A stretch of DNA of 64,000 nucleotides from a virus: positions 1 through 64,000 of IMG/VR virus record IMGVR_UViG_3300024264_000021; one strand, 5' to 3'. The translations under genes were made by a program, and so were the position numbers. Shown piece by piece: positions 34,066-41,907 of the stretch. The notes beneath the pieces are model-generated. The model saw only the letters and a list, made by a program, of their open reading frames with translations, searched no databases and was not told the DNA's origin. How positions within the stretch are numbered: position 1 is the stretch's first letter; each line of letters opens with the position of its first letter.

Positions 34066-34604
34066 TACACACCAGTTGAACCAAAGCCACCTTTACGATT
34101 GCGTTCTTCCGGTGGCACTACGTATTCATTGATGAGTGTTGGTATATTTTTAACTAGTTCACCTTGACAAATTCTCATTCCATCTGTCACTTCAAAAGGA
34201 ACTAATGATGTATTTTCAATTAAAACAAATGTTTCTTGTACATAATCAGAATCAATAACGGCTTCCTGATTAACTAAAACAATACCATTTTTTAAAGCTA
34301 AACCAGATCTTGCATGTAGGCGTACACTGTATCCTTGGGGAATATCAAAAATGATTCCAGTTGGAATCATAGCACGATGACCATTATAAATTGTTATGCA
34401 ATCAGAACGTACAAGTACTTTAGCATAGTCTTGAAAGTTACTGCTATATACTTTAACTGTTGACTCATCTGGTAAAGAAGCATACACATCAAAACATGCT
34501 GAACCATCTGTAGCAAAAGTAGGTAACATGGCATGTTCATATATTCTATAAACACCTAACTTAACAGGTTCATTATTATCATTCACTACTCTCCAGTTTT
34601 CCAT
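34065..34604 (-). CDS. dut: dUTPase
   Basis: This 179-residue protein has the trimeric dUTPase motifs: motif 1 DGSACFDVYA near residue 33, motif 2 in PTGIIFDIPQGY, motif 3 ARSGLALKNGIVLVN near 96-110 with DSDY, and the C-terminal P-loop-like motif RKGGFGSTGV. It splits dUTP to dUMP, keeping uracil out of DNA and feeding dTMP synthesis. It lies in a run with speD and the acetyltransferase-like gene, with 1-base or overlapping junctions. Confidence 0.93.
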   Translation of the reverse strand: MENWRVVNDNNEPVKLGVYRIYEHAMLPTFATDGSACFDVYASLPDESTVKVYSSNFQDYAKVLVRSDCITIYNGHRAMIPTGIIFDIPQGYSVRLHARSGLALKNGIVLVNQEAVIDSDYVQETFVLIENTSLVPFEVTDGMRICQGELVKNIPTLINEYVVPPEERNRKGGFGSTGV

Positions 34605-34858
34605 AATTAACCTTTATTCAATTTTAATGGACTATTTTTATCATATAGACAATGATTAGAAAGTATTTCTACTTTTTGTTCTTTTGATAATTTTTCATTT
34701 TTAATGACTTCTACAAATTCATTTATAAATTTTTTTCTATTAAAAGATTTAGTATGAATATTTTCTTTATCTTTTAGGTGTTTAAAACCTACCACCTTTT
34801 CCATAATTAACCTTTATTCAATTTTAATGGACTATTTTTATCATATAGACAATGATTA
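34597..34858. repeat. 62-bp perfect direct repeat, 200 bp apart
   Basis: Bases 34597-34658 and 34797-34858 are identical. Each copy covers the 3' end of one of the two paralogous small genes, the 2-base gap and the start and ribosome-site region of the next gene. The perfect identity contrasts with divergent upstream parts, suggesting recent duplication or gene conversion. Confidence 0.9.
34607..34804 (-). CDS. Small protein, paralogue of the next gene (copy A)
   Basis: This 65-residue protein is basic at the N-terminus, has a central helix KKFINEFVEVIKN, and ends LSNHCLYDKNSPLKLNKG. The last 16 residues are identical to those of the neighbouring copy at 34807-35001. No function is recognised. 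Confidence 0.65.
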   Translation of the reverse strand: MEKVVGFKHLKDKENIHTKSFNRKKFINEFVEVIKNEKLSKEQKVEILSNHCLYDKNSPLKLNKG

Positions 34859-35001
34859 TATAATAATTTATCTATTTGTTCTTCACTCAAACCTTTATTA
34901 TCCATTAAATTCATAAATTCTTTTATGAATTTTTTTGTGTTGAAAGAACTAACAATTAATTTAATGTTAGTTCTTTTTTTGAATGCTGTCATTTTTTTCA
35001 T
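34807..35001 (-). CDS. Small protein, paralogue (copy B)
   Basis: This 64-residue protein has the same layout as its neighbour: SFNTKKFIKEF helix and C-terminus NHCLYDKNSPLKLNKG. The two genes arose by tandem duplication. Their N-termini have diverged while the DNA over the 3' ends is still identical. Confidence 0.65.
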   Translation of the reverse strand: MKKMTAFKKRTNIKLIVSSFNTKKFIKEFMNLMDNKGLSEEQIDKLLYNHCLYDKNSPLKLNKG

Positions 35002-35023
35002 AATAAATCACTAGTAAATGGTA

Positions 35024-35446
35024 TTAATTTTTAGAACCAACTTGGTACTTAGCTACCAATTCCCATTGAATCTTTTCTTTATGTGGAATTATTTTTATTT
35101 GAGAAATTGGAACCAAAGGTTCTTCTACTTGATTTAAATCTTTAATTTCAACTAAATTCCAATCATGAAGTAATTTAGCAATTGTGTTTCTTCTAGCTAA
35201 ATCTGATTCAGTAAAGTTACTTTCTTTACCATCTAATTTAAAAAGTTCTTTAAAAGATAAAATTACATATCTTCCACGTTTATGTAGTATATGGCAAGAT
35301 TGGTATAATTTTTTTTCTTTTTTAGAAGCTATTCCAATTCTAGTTAATGTTTCTCTAACTTTTAAAAAATCATCTTGACTTTTTAAATCTACTTCCACTC
35401 CAACGCCACGAAATATATCTTCGTTCATAGTATCTTCGGATAACAT
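35024..35446 (-). CDS. regA: RegA translational repressor
   Basis: The 140-residue protein aligns along its length with T4 RegA: DDFLKVRETLTRIGIA, YQSCHILHKRGRYVI, FKELFKLDG, a DLARRNTIAKLLHDW segment and a C-terminal WELVAKYQVG. RegA binds the start regions of early phage mRNAs and blocks translation. Position after gp62 is the T4 order 45-44-62-regA. It has an 18-residue N-terminal extension relative to T4, supported by a strong AAGGAG site before the ATG at 35446. Confidence 0.93.
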   Translation of the reverse strand: MLSEDTMNEDIFRGVGVEVDLKSQDDFLKVRETLTRIGIASKKEKKLYQSCHILHKRGRYVILSFKELFKLDGKESNFTESDLARRNTIAKLLHDWNLVEIKDLNQVEEPLVPISQIKIIPHKEKIQWELVAKYQVGSKN

Positions 35447-35492
35447 AAAATCTCCTTAATAATTTATTTTAACATATAATTCTCATCAAATA

Positions 35493-35500
35493 TATTTATA
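35493..35500 (-). promoter_or_regulatory. T4-type late promoter upstream of regA
   Basis: The minus strand reads TATAAATA 47 bases before the regA start codon and just after the gp62 stop. It would allow regA to be made late without the clamp loader genes. Confidence 0.6.
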
Positions 35501-35505
35501 TTTTT

Positions 35506-35943
35506 TTATTTTTCTGTAACACCATAAGTTAGTGATTTTTCTATGTCTTTTAATTCACTATCGGATAGTATATCCAGAAACTCCGCAGCTTTTTTAAGAG
35601 AAACATTATAAAACTTGCTAACAAGTTCTATTTTATCTTGGTCACGTTTCATCCACTCAGCGAATCTTTTTCTTTTACTAATACTATAATAGTAAAAGTC
35701 ATACTCCATTTTATCACTAAGTGCAGGATAAAGATTCATCTCTTTTACAAAAAAAATACAATCTTGATAACTGGCAATAGCCTTGTTAACTATATATGAT
35801 GAGTAATTTTCTAAATTATCTCCGAGATATTGTTCTTTAGTATTAATTGATTTTACATACTCAAACAAATTTATTTTCTTGGGCGGTTCTAATTCATATT
35901 CAACTTCTTCATGGTTCTCTAAACCAAAAACATTTGTTGACAT
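35506..35943 (-). CDS. gp62: Clamp loader small subunit gp62
   Basis: Recognised by position between gp44 and regA and by the pattern LFEYVKSIN, YIVNKAIASY, MEYDFYYYSISKRKRFAEWMK and a C-terminal helix ending in a Leu/Ser-rich turn. These are shared with gp62 of marine T4-like phages. The 145-residue size is below the 187 of T4. It pairs with four gp44 subunits to open the gp45 ring at primer ends. It is 6 bases after the gp44 stop. Confidence 0.85.
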   Translation of the reverse strand: MSTNVFGLENHEEVEYELEPPKKINLFEYVKSINTKEQYLGDNLENYSSYIVNKAIASYQDCIFFVKEMNLYPALSDKMEYDFYYYSISKRKRFAEWMKRDQDKIELVSKFYNVSLKKAAEFLDILSDSELKDIEKSLTYGVTEK

Positions 35944-35949
35944 ATTACC

Positions 35950-36897
35950 TCACTTAAATTGTATAGGTAATGTCATTAGTTCAACCATACAAGCTAATGT
36001 ATGTATTTCTTTATCTACAGCAAATGTAGATTCAAATCCATACTTAGAAAGTATTAATATAATATCGGGAATACATTCTGGTTTAGCATTTTTTAGAAGT
36101 TCTTCGTAGAGAGAACGATAAAGTTCTTGCTCAGTACCATGCCAATTTTCAAGTATGAATTTTCTTATTAACTGAAATTTTTTATTTTCAATAGCCTCTA
36201 ATAAGTTTTCAATACTTTCATTTTGAACATTTGATAAAATATTATTTGATAATTCTCCACTTGCACTATATCTTTGGAGTTCATTTATACATCTGCGAAA
36301 ATCCGGAAAGAAATGCACAATTGCATGTTGAATTAATTTTTTATCGTAAGATACGTTTTCACTGTCAAGAATATGACACACTCTTAGATAAAACTCACCA
36401 GCAAGTTTGGGTTTTTCTTCTTTTGGAAATTTAAATTCAATTACTGCACATCTTGATTGAAGTGGTGCAATAATTCTTTGTGCTTGATTTGCAGTCATAA
36501 CAAATGAACAGTTTGAAGAAAACTTTTCAAAAAAGTTTCTCAAAGCGTTTTGACTTAAATCAGGAAGATGGTCTGCCTCATCAAGAATTAACATTTTTCT
36601 TCTGCCATCAACAGACATAGCAGAACAGAAATCTGTCATTTTTGTACGAATAATATCAATACTTCTTTCTTCAGAAGCATTGATCATCATTACTTCTAGG
36701 TTTAATTGATGAGCTATAGCGAGAGCGGCACTAGTCTTACCAGTACCGCCTGATTGCGAATGAAATAAAAAATTAGGCAAACTACCTTGTTCAACAAAAG
36801 ATATTAAAGTATTTTTAATATCTTCTGGTAAAATTAAATCATTAACACTTTTAGGGCGATACTTCTGTACCCATAAAAATTCATCACGTACAATCAT
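35950..36897 (-). CDS. gp44: Clamp loader AAA+ ATPase gp44
   Basis: This 315-residue AAA+ protein has LWVQKYRPKSVNDLILP at the N-terminus, Walker A SGGTGKTS near residue 48, Walker B MLILDEADHL near 100, and sensor 1 in FVMTANQAQRI with the SRC motif (LQSRCAV) near 145. T4 gp44 has 319 residues. It forms the ATP-driven part of the sliding-clamp loader with gp62. Confidence 0.95.
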   Translation of the reverse strand: MIVRDEFLWVQKYRPKSVNDLILPEDIKNTLISFVEQGSLPNFLFHSQSGGTGKTSAALAIAHQLNLEVMMINASEERSIDIIRTKMTDFCSAMSVDGRRKMLILDEADHLPDLSQNALRNFFEKFSSNCSFVMTANQAQRIIAPLQSRCAVIEFKFPKEEKPKLAGEFYLRVCHILDSENVSYDKKLIQHAIVHFFPDFRRCINELQRYSASGELSNNILSNVQNESIENLLEAIENKKFQLIRKFILENWHGTEQELYRSLYEELLKNAKPECIPDIILILSKYGFESTFAVDKEIHTLACMVELMTLPIQFK

Positions 36898-36943
36898 AAT
36901 AATACCATTATATAAATTTATGCATTTACACTCTATTAATTAT

Positions 36944-37027
36944 TCATTCATTTTTTTGTATGGCATCTGCATACTCCAGGTTTAAAGACATTTGTTTATT
37001 TTTAGGTAGTTCAAAATATAACTCCAT
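36944..37027 (-). CDS. Very small ORF (27 aa)
   Basis: ATG at 37027 begins one base from the stop of the 64-residue gene, and the product starts MELYFELPKNKQM. Close spacing suggests it is translated, but there is no other evidence. The region 36898-36943 is AT-rich leader for gp44. Confidence 0.35.
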   Translation of the reverse strand: MELYFELPKNKQMSLNLEYADAIQKNE

Positions 37028-37222
37028 TTAAATATTTTTCAAATTCTTCTTTGTATTCTCAACGGCAGTCCGATGCCTTTCAATTTTTTGCTCATATTTT
37101 TTCAAAGTATCCTTGTCTTTAGTCTCTTTCATAAGAGTCACATAGTCTGCAATATTCTTTTCAAGTCGCTCAATTGCTCCTTTTCTACGAATTCCTTTTG
37201 CAAACCTATTATTACTTCTCAT
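37028..37222 (-). CDS. Small basic coiled-coil protein
   Basis: This 64-residue protein is rich in Lys, Arg and Glu, with a helix containing IERLEKNIADYVTLMKETKD and heptad-like spacing. It may bind nucleic acid or act as a scaffold. No family is recognised. A GGAG site lies upstream of the ATG. Confidence 0.6.
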   Translation of the reverse strand: MRSNNRFAKGIRRKGAIERLEKNIADYVTLMKETKDKDTLKKYEQKIERHRTAVENTKKNLKNI

Positions 37223-37242
37223 AACAACTCCATTATAACAAA

Positions 37243-37335
37243 TTATTCTTTAGTTGTCAACACATTTTTTGACAGGTAAATGCCAGCACCAAAACCCAAT
37301 CCAAGTCCGATAGCAAATAAAATCATTGAAGTCAT
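37243..37335 (-). CDS. Small single-span membrane protein (30 aa)
   Basis: An ORF too short for most callers: the start overlaps the stop of the dsbA-like gene (ATGA), which strongly suggests coupling. The product is nearly all membrane segment, MILFAIGLGLGFGAGIYL, with glycine-zipper spacing and a short charged tail. It is possibly a tiny lysis or membrane-modulating peptide. Confidence 0.6.
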   Translation of the reverse strand: MTSMILFAIGLGLGFGAGIYLSKNVLTTKE

Positions 37336-37643
37336 GTTTCATTCTCTACTTGTTTTATGGTAGAAAATATTCCATCATACAAATAAAAAACATCCTCTGT
37401 TTTTGCACGTTCTTCAGCAATATTTCTTTTATGAAAAGCTTTTGCTACACGATTTAACATTACTTTTGGAATTTGATATTGCTTTGATAAATCACCTAAA
37501 GCATCTTTAATAAAATCTTTTTCTGAATCAATTCTTGTCATACAATCAGAAACTTCTTTTAACACTCTTTGAATTGCCTTAATATCTGCTTCTGCTGATG
37601 GTAATACAACAGATGTTAAACTATTAGGTTGATTGCTGCTCAT
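37332..37643 (-). CDS. dsbA: DsbA-like double-stranded DNA-binding protein
   Basis: This 103-residue protein shares the layout of T4 DsbA (89 residues), a DNA-binding protein that boosts late transcription. A helix with VLKEVSDCMTRID is followed by FIKDALGDLSKQYQIP, MLNRVAKAFHKRN and TEDVFYLYDGIFS, matching the T4 pattern L-x-x-Y-H-K-x-N and ELYDTVFS. The N-terminus is about 18 residues longer. It lies between the gp44 and gp45 blocks. Confidence 0.75.
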   Translation of the reverse strand: MSSNQPNSLTSVVLPSAEADIKAIQRVLKEVSDCMTRIDSEKDFIKDALGDLSKQYQIPKVMLNRVAKAFHKRNIAEERAKTEDVFYLYDGIFSTIKQVENET

Positions 37644-37647
37644 ACTA

Positions 37648-38220
37648 TTAACTCCTTGATAATTTTAAATATTTAAATAATGCTCTAAATTTATAAACAT
37701 AATCTTTGGTTTCTTTAGGTAATTTCAATTTCTCAATATTAGAAGTTTTATGTTTTACAATTTGACTTTTCAAAAAAGTTGGGCCTACATTATATGCCGC
37801 AAGAACTAATTCCCAACTATCAAATCTGTCTTTTAAAAATAATAAATATTTTGCTGCAGCAACTGTAGATTTTTTCCAGTTATATCTTTCATCTGTGAAA
37901 AAACCTTCTCTTAGTCCAATATGTCTGGCAGTAATATCATTGATTTGCCACATTCCTAATGCACCTTGAGAAGATTTAGCATAGGGGTTAAAACAACTTT
38001 CAATAACAGGAATAAAAATTAATTTATTTGGTAAATTATATTTCAAAAATATAGATTTTATAAAGTCAAAATATTGTTTTTTATTCGCCTTTAGTATGCA
38101 ATATTTTACACTTCTTTCAAATCTTGAGTTATCATAAAACATGTTAGATGTTTTTTCATTTGCACTTATGGTAATAGAGGATATCATAAGTACACTCAAG
38201 CTTATAATCGTGTTTTTCAT
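37648..38220 (-). CDS. Periplasmic lytic transglycosylase (SLT family)
   Basis: I start at the ATG at 38220 because the product then begins with a signal peptide (MKNTIISLSVLMISSITISA). The 190-residue protein has the SLT motifs IPVIESCFNPYA (catalytic Glu) near residue 71, GALGMWQIN near 86 and AAYNVGP near 141. It breaks the glycan backbone of peptidoglycan. Being exported by Sec, it could act in lysis without a holin, or during entry if loaded into virions. It sits inside the replication cluster, which is odd. Confidence 0.85.
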   Translation of the reverse strand: MKNTIISLSVLMISSITISANEKTSNMFYDNSRFERSVKYCILKANKKQYFDFIKSIFLKYNLPNKLIFIPVIESCFNPYAKSSQGALGMWQINDITARHIGLREGFFTDERYNWKKSTVAAAKYLLFLKDRFDSWELVLAAYNVGPTFLKSQIVKHKTSNIEKLKLPKETKDYVYKFRALFKYLKLSRS

Positions 38221-38221
38221 A

Positions 38222-38530
38222 TTACATGATAATAGAGGATGCATCTGTTGTTGCAATATCAATACCTGAAGTTGCTTTAACATACATAGCTTCTACTTCT
38301 GATTTAGTCTTAACAATTGTAACAACGTGACTTGTTTTAATTGTTACCGATTCTGTTGAACCTGTGTTTATCCAAGGCATAACTCCAATACCCTGCTGTG
38401 TTTGTATTAACACAAAAGGTTGTTTTAGTTCTATAATGCCGGATTGGTTTAAAAAATTTTGACCTTCATCTATTTTAGCAATAATTTCTTCACCTGTAGA
38501 AAGTTTACAGGAACAAACATTATAAGACAT
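38222..38530 (-). CDS. Small beta-rich conserved-looking protein (Sm-like layout)
   Basis: Starting at the ATG at 38530, after an AGGA site that overlaps the gp45 stop, the product has 102 residues. The pattern of strands CKLSTGEEIIAKI, IIELKQPFVLI, GIGVMPWI and SVTIKTSHVVTI looks like an Sm-fold barrel. It lies between gp45 and the transglycosylase. Binding of RNA is only a suggestion. Confidence 0.65.
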   Translation of the reverse strand: MSYNVCSCKLSTGEEIIAKIDEGQNFLNQSGIIELKQPFVLIQTQQGIGVMPWINTGSTESVTIKTSHVVTIVKTKSEVEAMYVKATSGIDIATTDASSIIM

Positions 38531-38537
38531 ATTAATC

Positions 38538-39239
38538 CTATTCAAAAGTTACGGGTTGTTGAAGTGCTACAAAAAATTTATAATCACGATTTTTTGATGT
38601 AAACTGTGCTCCGCCCTTTGCAGCAATTCTCACTTCATAATCATCACTCAACATTTTTAATTTAGAAACTTCAAATACAGCAGAAAATGATTGTCCGGAT
38701 GTATTTGATTGTTCAATTTTTCTACGATGTCTTTCAGAAGAATTATTACTATTATTTGTAATGGTTTCAGAAACCATATAGATATCAGTTTCATCACCTT
38801 CAAAAACTAAATTAGTAAAACCATTAATAGCGGCAGATTTTTTACCATACTCTAATAATGACTCACTAATTGTAAATACAATATCTGGTTTTTCAATTAC
38901 ATACTTTTTATTTCTATCTAATTCTTCTACAAGTTTGGCATCACAAAAGCGAATGTCTTGGCTTGTTTTATCTGATTTAATTACCAGATATTGTTTATCT
39001 TCTGGAAATTCTAAAACTGTATCTCCTGTAGATGAAACTAAAGAGTACACAGAAATAAAATGATTTAAATCAAAGATACAAAACTCTTTTGGAAAATCCT
39101 CATCAAAGGAGGCAAATGCAAATAAATTTCCAGAATTGGCAACTGTACTTTGCATTGCTCCTTCATAGATATGAATTGATTCATTGATTGAAGCAAAGTT
39201 AGATAAGAACAATAGGTCTGATTTTGAAAGTTTCATCAT
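38538..39239 (-). CDS. gp45: Sliding clamp gp45
   Basis: This 233-residue protein matches T4 gp45 (228): N-terminus MKLSKSDLLFLSNFASINESI, FDLNHFISVYSLV near residue 55, and C-terminal SKLKMLSDDYEVRIAAKGGAQF followed by FVALQ. The gp45 trimer encircles DNA, tethers the polymerase and activates late transcription with gp55. A GGAG site precedes the ATG pair. Confidence 0.93.
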   Translation of the reverse strand: MMKLSKSDLLFLSNFASINESIHIYEGAMQSTVANSGNLFAFASFDEDFPKEFCIFDLNHFISVYSLVSSTGDTVLEFPEDKQYLVIKSDKTSQDIRFCDAKLVEELDRNKKYVIEKPDIVFTISESLLEYGKKSAAINGFTNLVFEGDETDIYMVSETITNNSNNSSERHRRKIEQSNTSGQSFSAVFEVSKLKMLSDDYEVRIAAKGGAQFTSKNRDYKFFVALQQPVTFE

Positions 39240-39241
39240 AA

Positions 39242-39496
39242 TTAATACTCCTCTTTTGAGATCACAATTTCAATTAAAATACCAGCCGAACCTTTAGAAA
39301 TTTCGTAAGTACTCCAACGATTATCTTGGAGAAAACCATATTTCTTAAAACTAAAAACTGGAACACACTCATCTTCAAATACACAATCTAATGTGTTTGT
39401 CTCATAATCTATTCCAAGATTATACATACTTTCAATTAATTCTTGATTATTTTTAAACCGTCCTAATAATTCATGTGGTTGAATATATATCAACAT
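39242..39496 (-). CDS. Hypothetical protein before gp45
   Basis: The 84-residue version from the ATG at 39496 begins MLIYIQPHELLGRF. A longer version from 39547 adds 17 Lys-rich residues and overlaps the glycosyltransferase gene. No family is recognised. A promoter-like sequence overlaps the internal ATG, so the start is uncertain. It is 2 bases from the gp45 gene. Confidence 0.55.
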   Translation of the reverse strand: MLIYIQPHELLGRFKNNQELIESMYNLGIDYETNTLDCVFEDECVPVFSFKKYGFLQDNRWSTYEISKGSAGILIEIVISKEEY

Positions 39497-39523
39497 TATA
39501 CCATATAATTTTAAAAAAGTAAA
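39495..39523 (-). promoter_or_regulatory. Sigma70-like promoter overlapping the start of the pre-gp45 gene
   Basis: The minus strand reads TTTACT, a 17-base spacer and TATAAT (39500-39495). The -10 runs into ATG at 39496, so it would give a transcript starting inside this gene and mainly serving gp45. Confidence 0.6.
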
Positions 39524-39530
39524 GTTTTTT

Positions 39531-40430
39531 TTAACCTTTAATATCAATTGTAGGAATTTCTTGTTGTCTTGTACTCACTTGTTCCATTGCAGCAAGTGCT
39601 TGTACAGAACCACGATATACGTAAGTTCCTACATGACTCAATTGCATCCAAGGACATGCCCAGATTTTAGTTCCTGCTTTACGTGACATTTGACAAAAGA
39701 AATAATCTTCAGAAAGAAGACGATTAGTTTCACCACCAGTTGTATCTGGTCTGTCGAAGTCTACATGAAAATATGCAGTAATATTTTTTGAACCATTAAA
39801 ATCTTTTGAATGATTATGGTCTGGTCTATATTCATAATTAGGATATGCATTACGATATGTTTCTAGTGCAGTTTTACTAATCATCATAAAACCAGTTCCG
39901 ATTTCTAAAACTTCTACAGGCTTAAAAATTTCAATTTCACCTCTATGTGCGGGATTAAAAACGAAATCCCCACCAAATTCTGATAATTTATTAGGATCAT
40001 CTAAAAATCCGGGAACCTTTGCTGCCTTATCTACTCTCGGCCAAAGAATATGTTTTTTAGGATAAAGTCCACCAATGACTTGATGGTCTTCATCTGAAAG
40101 ATGTAATAAATGTAATACATCTCTTGGATCAAAAACAATATCAGCATCAATAAACATCATATGAGTGAAATCGGAAATTTCAAAATAATGCGTGAGATAG
40201 TTTCTGGCTCTCTGAATCAAACTTTCATTCATAATAAATTTACACTGAAGTTTAATTCCGAAATAAGAACAAAGAGTGTTGAGGTCAATTAGGCGAGATG
40301 CTGTTTCAGCTACCATCATTCCACCATAACAAGGCATACAAACCATCAAACTTTTACCTTCAAAGTCTTTAGGTTCTAATTGTGTTTTCATACCTGGGGA
40401 CACATTACCAGTATTTTCTGCTTCAGCCAT
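39531..40430 (-). CDS. Glycosyltransferase-like (family 2 type) protein
   Basis: This 299-residue protein has a GT-A type layout: VCMPCYGGM near residue 30, RARNYLTHYF near 74, the DxD motif MMFIDADIVFDP near 92-103, GGLYPKKH near 119, IGTGFMMI near 178, and LSEDYFFC near 239 with a late His (LSHVGTYVY). Such enzymes move sugars from nucleotide donors. In marine T4-like phages this family is common, but its acceptor (DNA base, head protein or envelope) is unknown. Confidence 0.75.
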   Translation of the reverse strand: MAEAENTGNVSPGMKTQLEPKDFEGKSLMVCMPCYGGMMVAETASRLIDLNTLCSYFGIKLQCKFIMNESLIQRARNYLTHYFEISDFTHMMFIDADIVFDPRDVLHLLHLSDEDHQVIGGLYPKKHILWPRVDKAAKVPGFLDDPNKLSEFGGDFVFNPAHRGEIEIFKPVEVLEIGTGFMMISKTALETYRNAYPNYEYRPDHNHSKDFNGSKNITAYFHVDFDRPDTTGGETNRLLSEDYFFCQMSRKAGTKIWACPWMQLSHVGTYVYRGSVQALAAMEQVSTRQQEIPTIDIKG

Positions 40431-40455
40431 TAATATACTCCAAAATAAATTAATA

Positions 40456-40499
40456 AAATAGTAGAGAACACTTACACTACCACTGTTTCTCTACTATTT
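40456..40499 (-). terminator. Hairpin between the CobS-like and glycosyltransferase genes
   Basis: A perfect 13-bp stem AAATAGTAGAGAA / TTCTCTACTATTT with an 18-base loop is followed on the minus strand by a T-rich stretch. It probably ends most transcripts of the AAA+ gene. Confidence 0.7.
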
Positions 40500-40507
40500 A
40501 GGATGTT

Positions 40508-41836
40508 TTAAGAAGCGGAATCAAAAATATTCCACAATTTTTCAATTAAAAGTTTTCGTTGATAAATCAAATCGGCTTGCAAAACTCTATCATAAGATTG
40601 CTCTAATTCTGTATATTCTTCCAAAGTTTCAAGATATAATTTGAACAACTTATGCCTTTCATCATAATCAGCAGAATCTAATAAATAATGTTGTTTTTCT
40701 TTCTCATCAAAAACTTCATCTATAAGTTGGTCTAATGTTACTAGGTTTTCCTTTTCAATTGGTTGATGATTAGGGTCAACAACAGTTTCATCAATCTTTT
40801 TATAAAGTGATAAGAAGGAATCTCGCACTTCTTCATCAAATCTAGAGATTGCGTATTGAATAGCTTTTTCTTTATCGTTCAATACGGAATAAATGTCCAA
40901 AATATGAAACAATCTCCGTGTTGTTACAAGTTCATCAATTGCACCATCTTTGTAAGATTTGCGAGTGACTTCTGCCCATTGCGCAAGTTTATTTGTATAA
41001 TCCTTATCATCAATATTGATATTGTATACTTCAATGTACTTATCCAACATCTTGATTTCTTTAGCTTTTGGTGGATAGTCATGGTCAATACACATTACAA
41101 ATCGCTCAAGAAATGCGGTGTTTTGAATGTTAGTTCCGATGTAACGTCCAGATTCAGAACCATTCCCCTTTGTATTGTCAGTTGCAATAATATTGAATCC
41201 TTTTGCCGGAATAACACGTTCACCAGTTTTCTTGATTAGAAATGGCTTGCCTTCTAGAATACCTTGCAATGCCAACATCCGTGCTGGATTGCCAGCAAAG
41301 ATTTCATCTAGTAATACAATGCCACCAACTTTAGCGGCTTCCACTAGTGGGGAGTCCTCCCATACTGTTTCACCATTGATCAAATTATAGTGACCAAGAA
41401 TATCCATCTCATCTGTTTCAACAGTAATATTCATACGATAGAAATTACGCTTGTTTTTGGCACAAGCTTGCTCTACCATTTTAGTCTTGCCATTACCAGA
41501 ATCGCCAGTAATTACGACAGGCATGAAACGTTTGGATGCAATTACGGCATCTACTACGCCGAAGTCTCCAAAAGCAACAAAGCAAGGGTCTTTTTCAGGT
41601 ATATAACCTTTACTCACCTCTTCTTGTTTAGGCCGAAAATTTACAACTTTTTCTTTAACAGGTGGGGTCTTTTTCAATACAGTCTCCAATTTATAAACAC
41701 CATGAGAAATTTTCTCTGCTTTTCGCAACACAGGACCATGTTTGATTCCAAGTTCTTTAGCAGCAACAACAATCTCTTTGCGAGTAGCAACGTCATTATT
41801 CAGGTGTTCACGTACAAGTTCAATCTCACGGCTCAT
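40508..41836 (-). CDS. cobS: CobS/MoxR-like AAA+ ATPase
   Basis: I choose the ATG at 41836 because of an AAGGAG site and a promoter just upstream. The 442-residue protein has an N-terminal helix-turn-helix-like segment (REHLNNDVATRKEIVVAAKE), Walker A VITGDSGNGKT near residue 105, Walker B GIVLLDEIF near 166, and sensor 1 FNIIATDNT near 202, then an Arg in FLERF. This is the MoxR/CobS type used as a remodelling or chelatase motor with a VWA partner, and that partner is the adjacent upstream gene. CobS-like genes are known in marine T4-like phages. Confidence 0.85.
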   Translation of the reverse strand: MSREIELVREHLNNDVATRKEIVVAAKELGIKHGPVLRKAEKISHGVYKLETVLKKTPPVKEKVVNFRPKQEEVSKGYIPEKDPCFVAFGDFGVVDAVIASKRFMPVVITGDSGNGKTKMVEQACAKNKRNFYRMNITVETDEMDILGHYNLINGETVWEDSPLVEAAKVGGIVLLDEIFAGNPARMLALQGILEGKPFLIKKTGERVIPAKGFNIIATDNTKGNGSESGRYIGTNIQNTAFLERFVMCIDHDYPPKAKEIKMLDKYIEVYNINIDDKDYTNKLAQWAEVTRKSYKDGAIDELVTTRRLFHILDIYSVLNDKEKAIQYAISRFDEEVRDSFLSLYKKIDETVVDPNHQPIEKENLVTLDQLIDEVFDEKEKQHYLLDSADYDERHKLFKLYLETLEEYTELEQSYDRVLQADLIYQRKLLIEKLWNIFDSAS

Positions 41837-41863
41837 AATAATCTCCTTGATTATAGGGGAAAT

Positions 41864-41907
41864 CCACAACACTGAAATAGTATATCAGTGTTGTGGAGAA
41901 ATGTCAA
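41864..41907 (-). promoter_or_regulatory. Sigma70-like promoter with -10 inside a 12-bp palindrome
   Basis: TTGACA (41907-41902), a 17-base spacer and TATACT (41884-41879) drive the CobS-like gene. The -10 lies in the 9-base loop between perfect arms CCACAACACTGA (41864-41875) and TCAGTGTTGTGG (41885-41896). The palindrome could be an operator, or a terminator of the VWA gene whose stop overlaps the -35 box. Confidence 0.85.
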
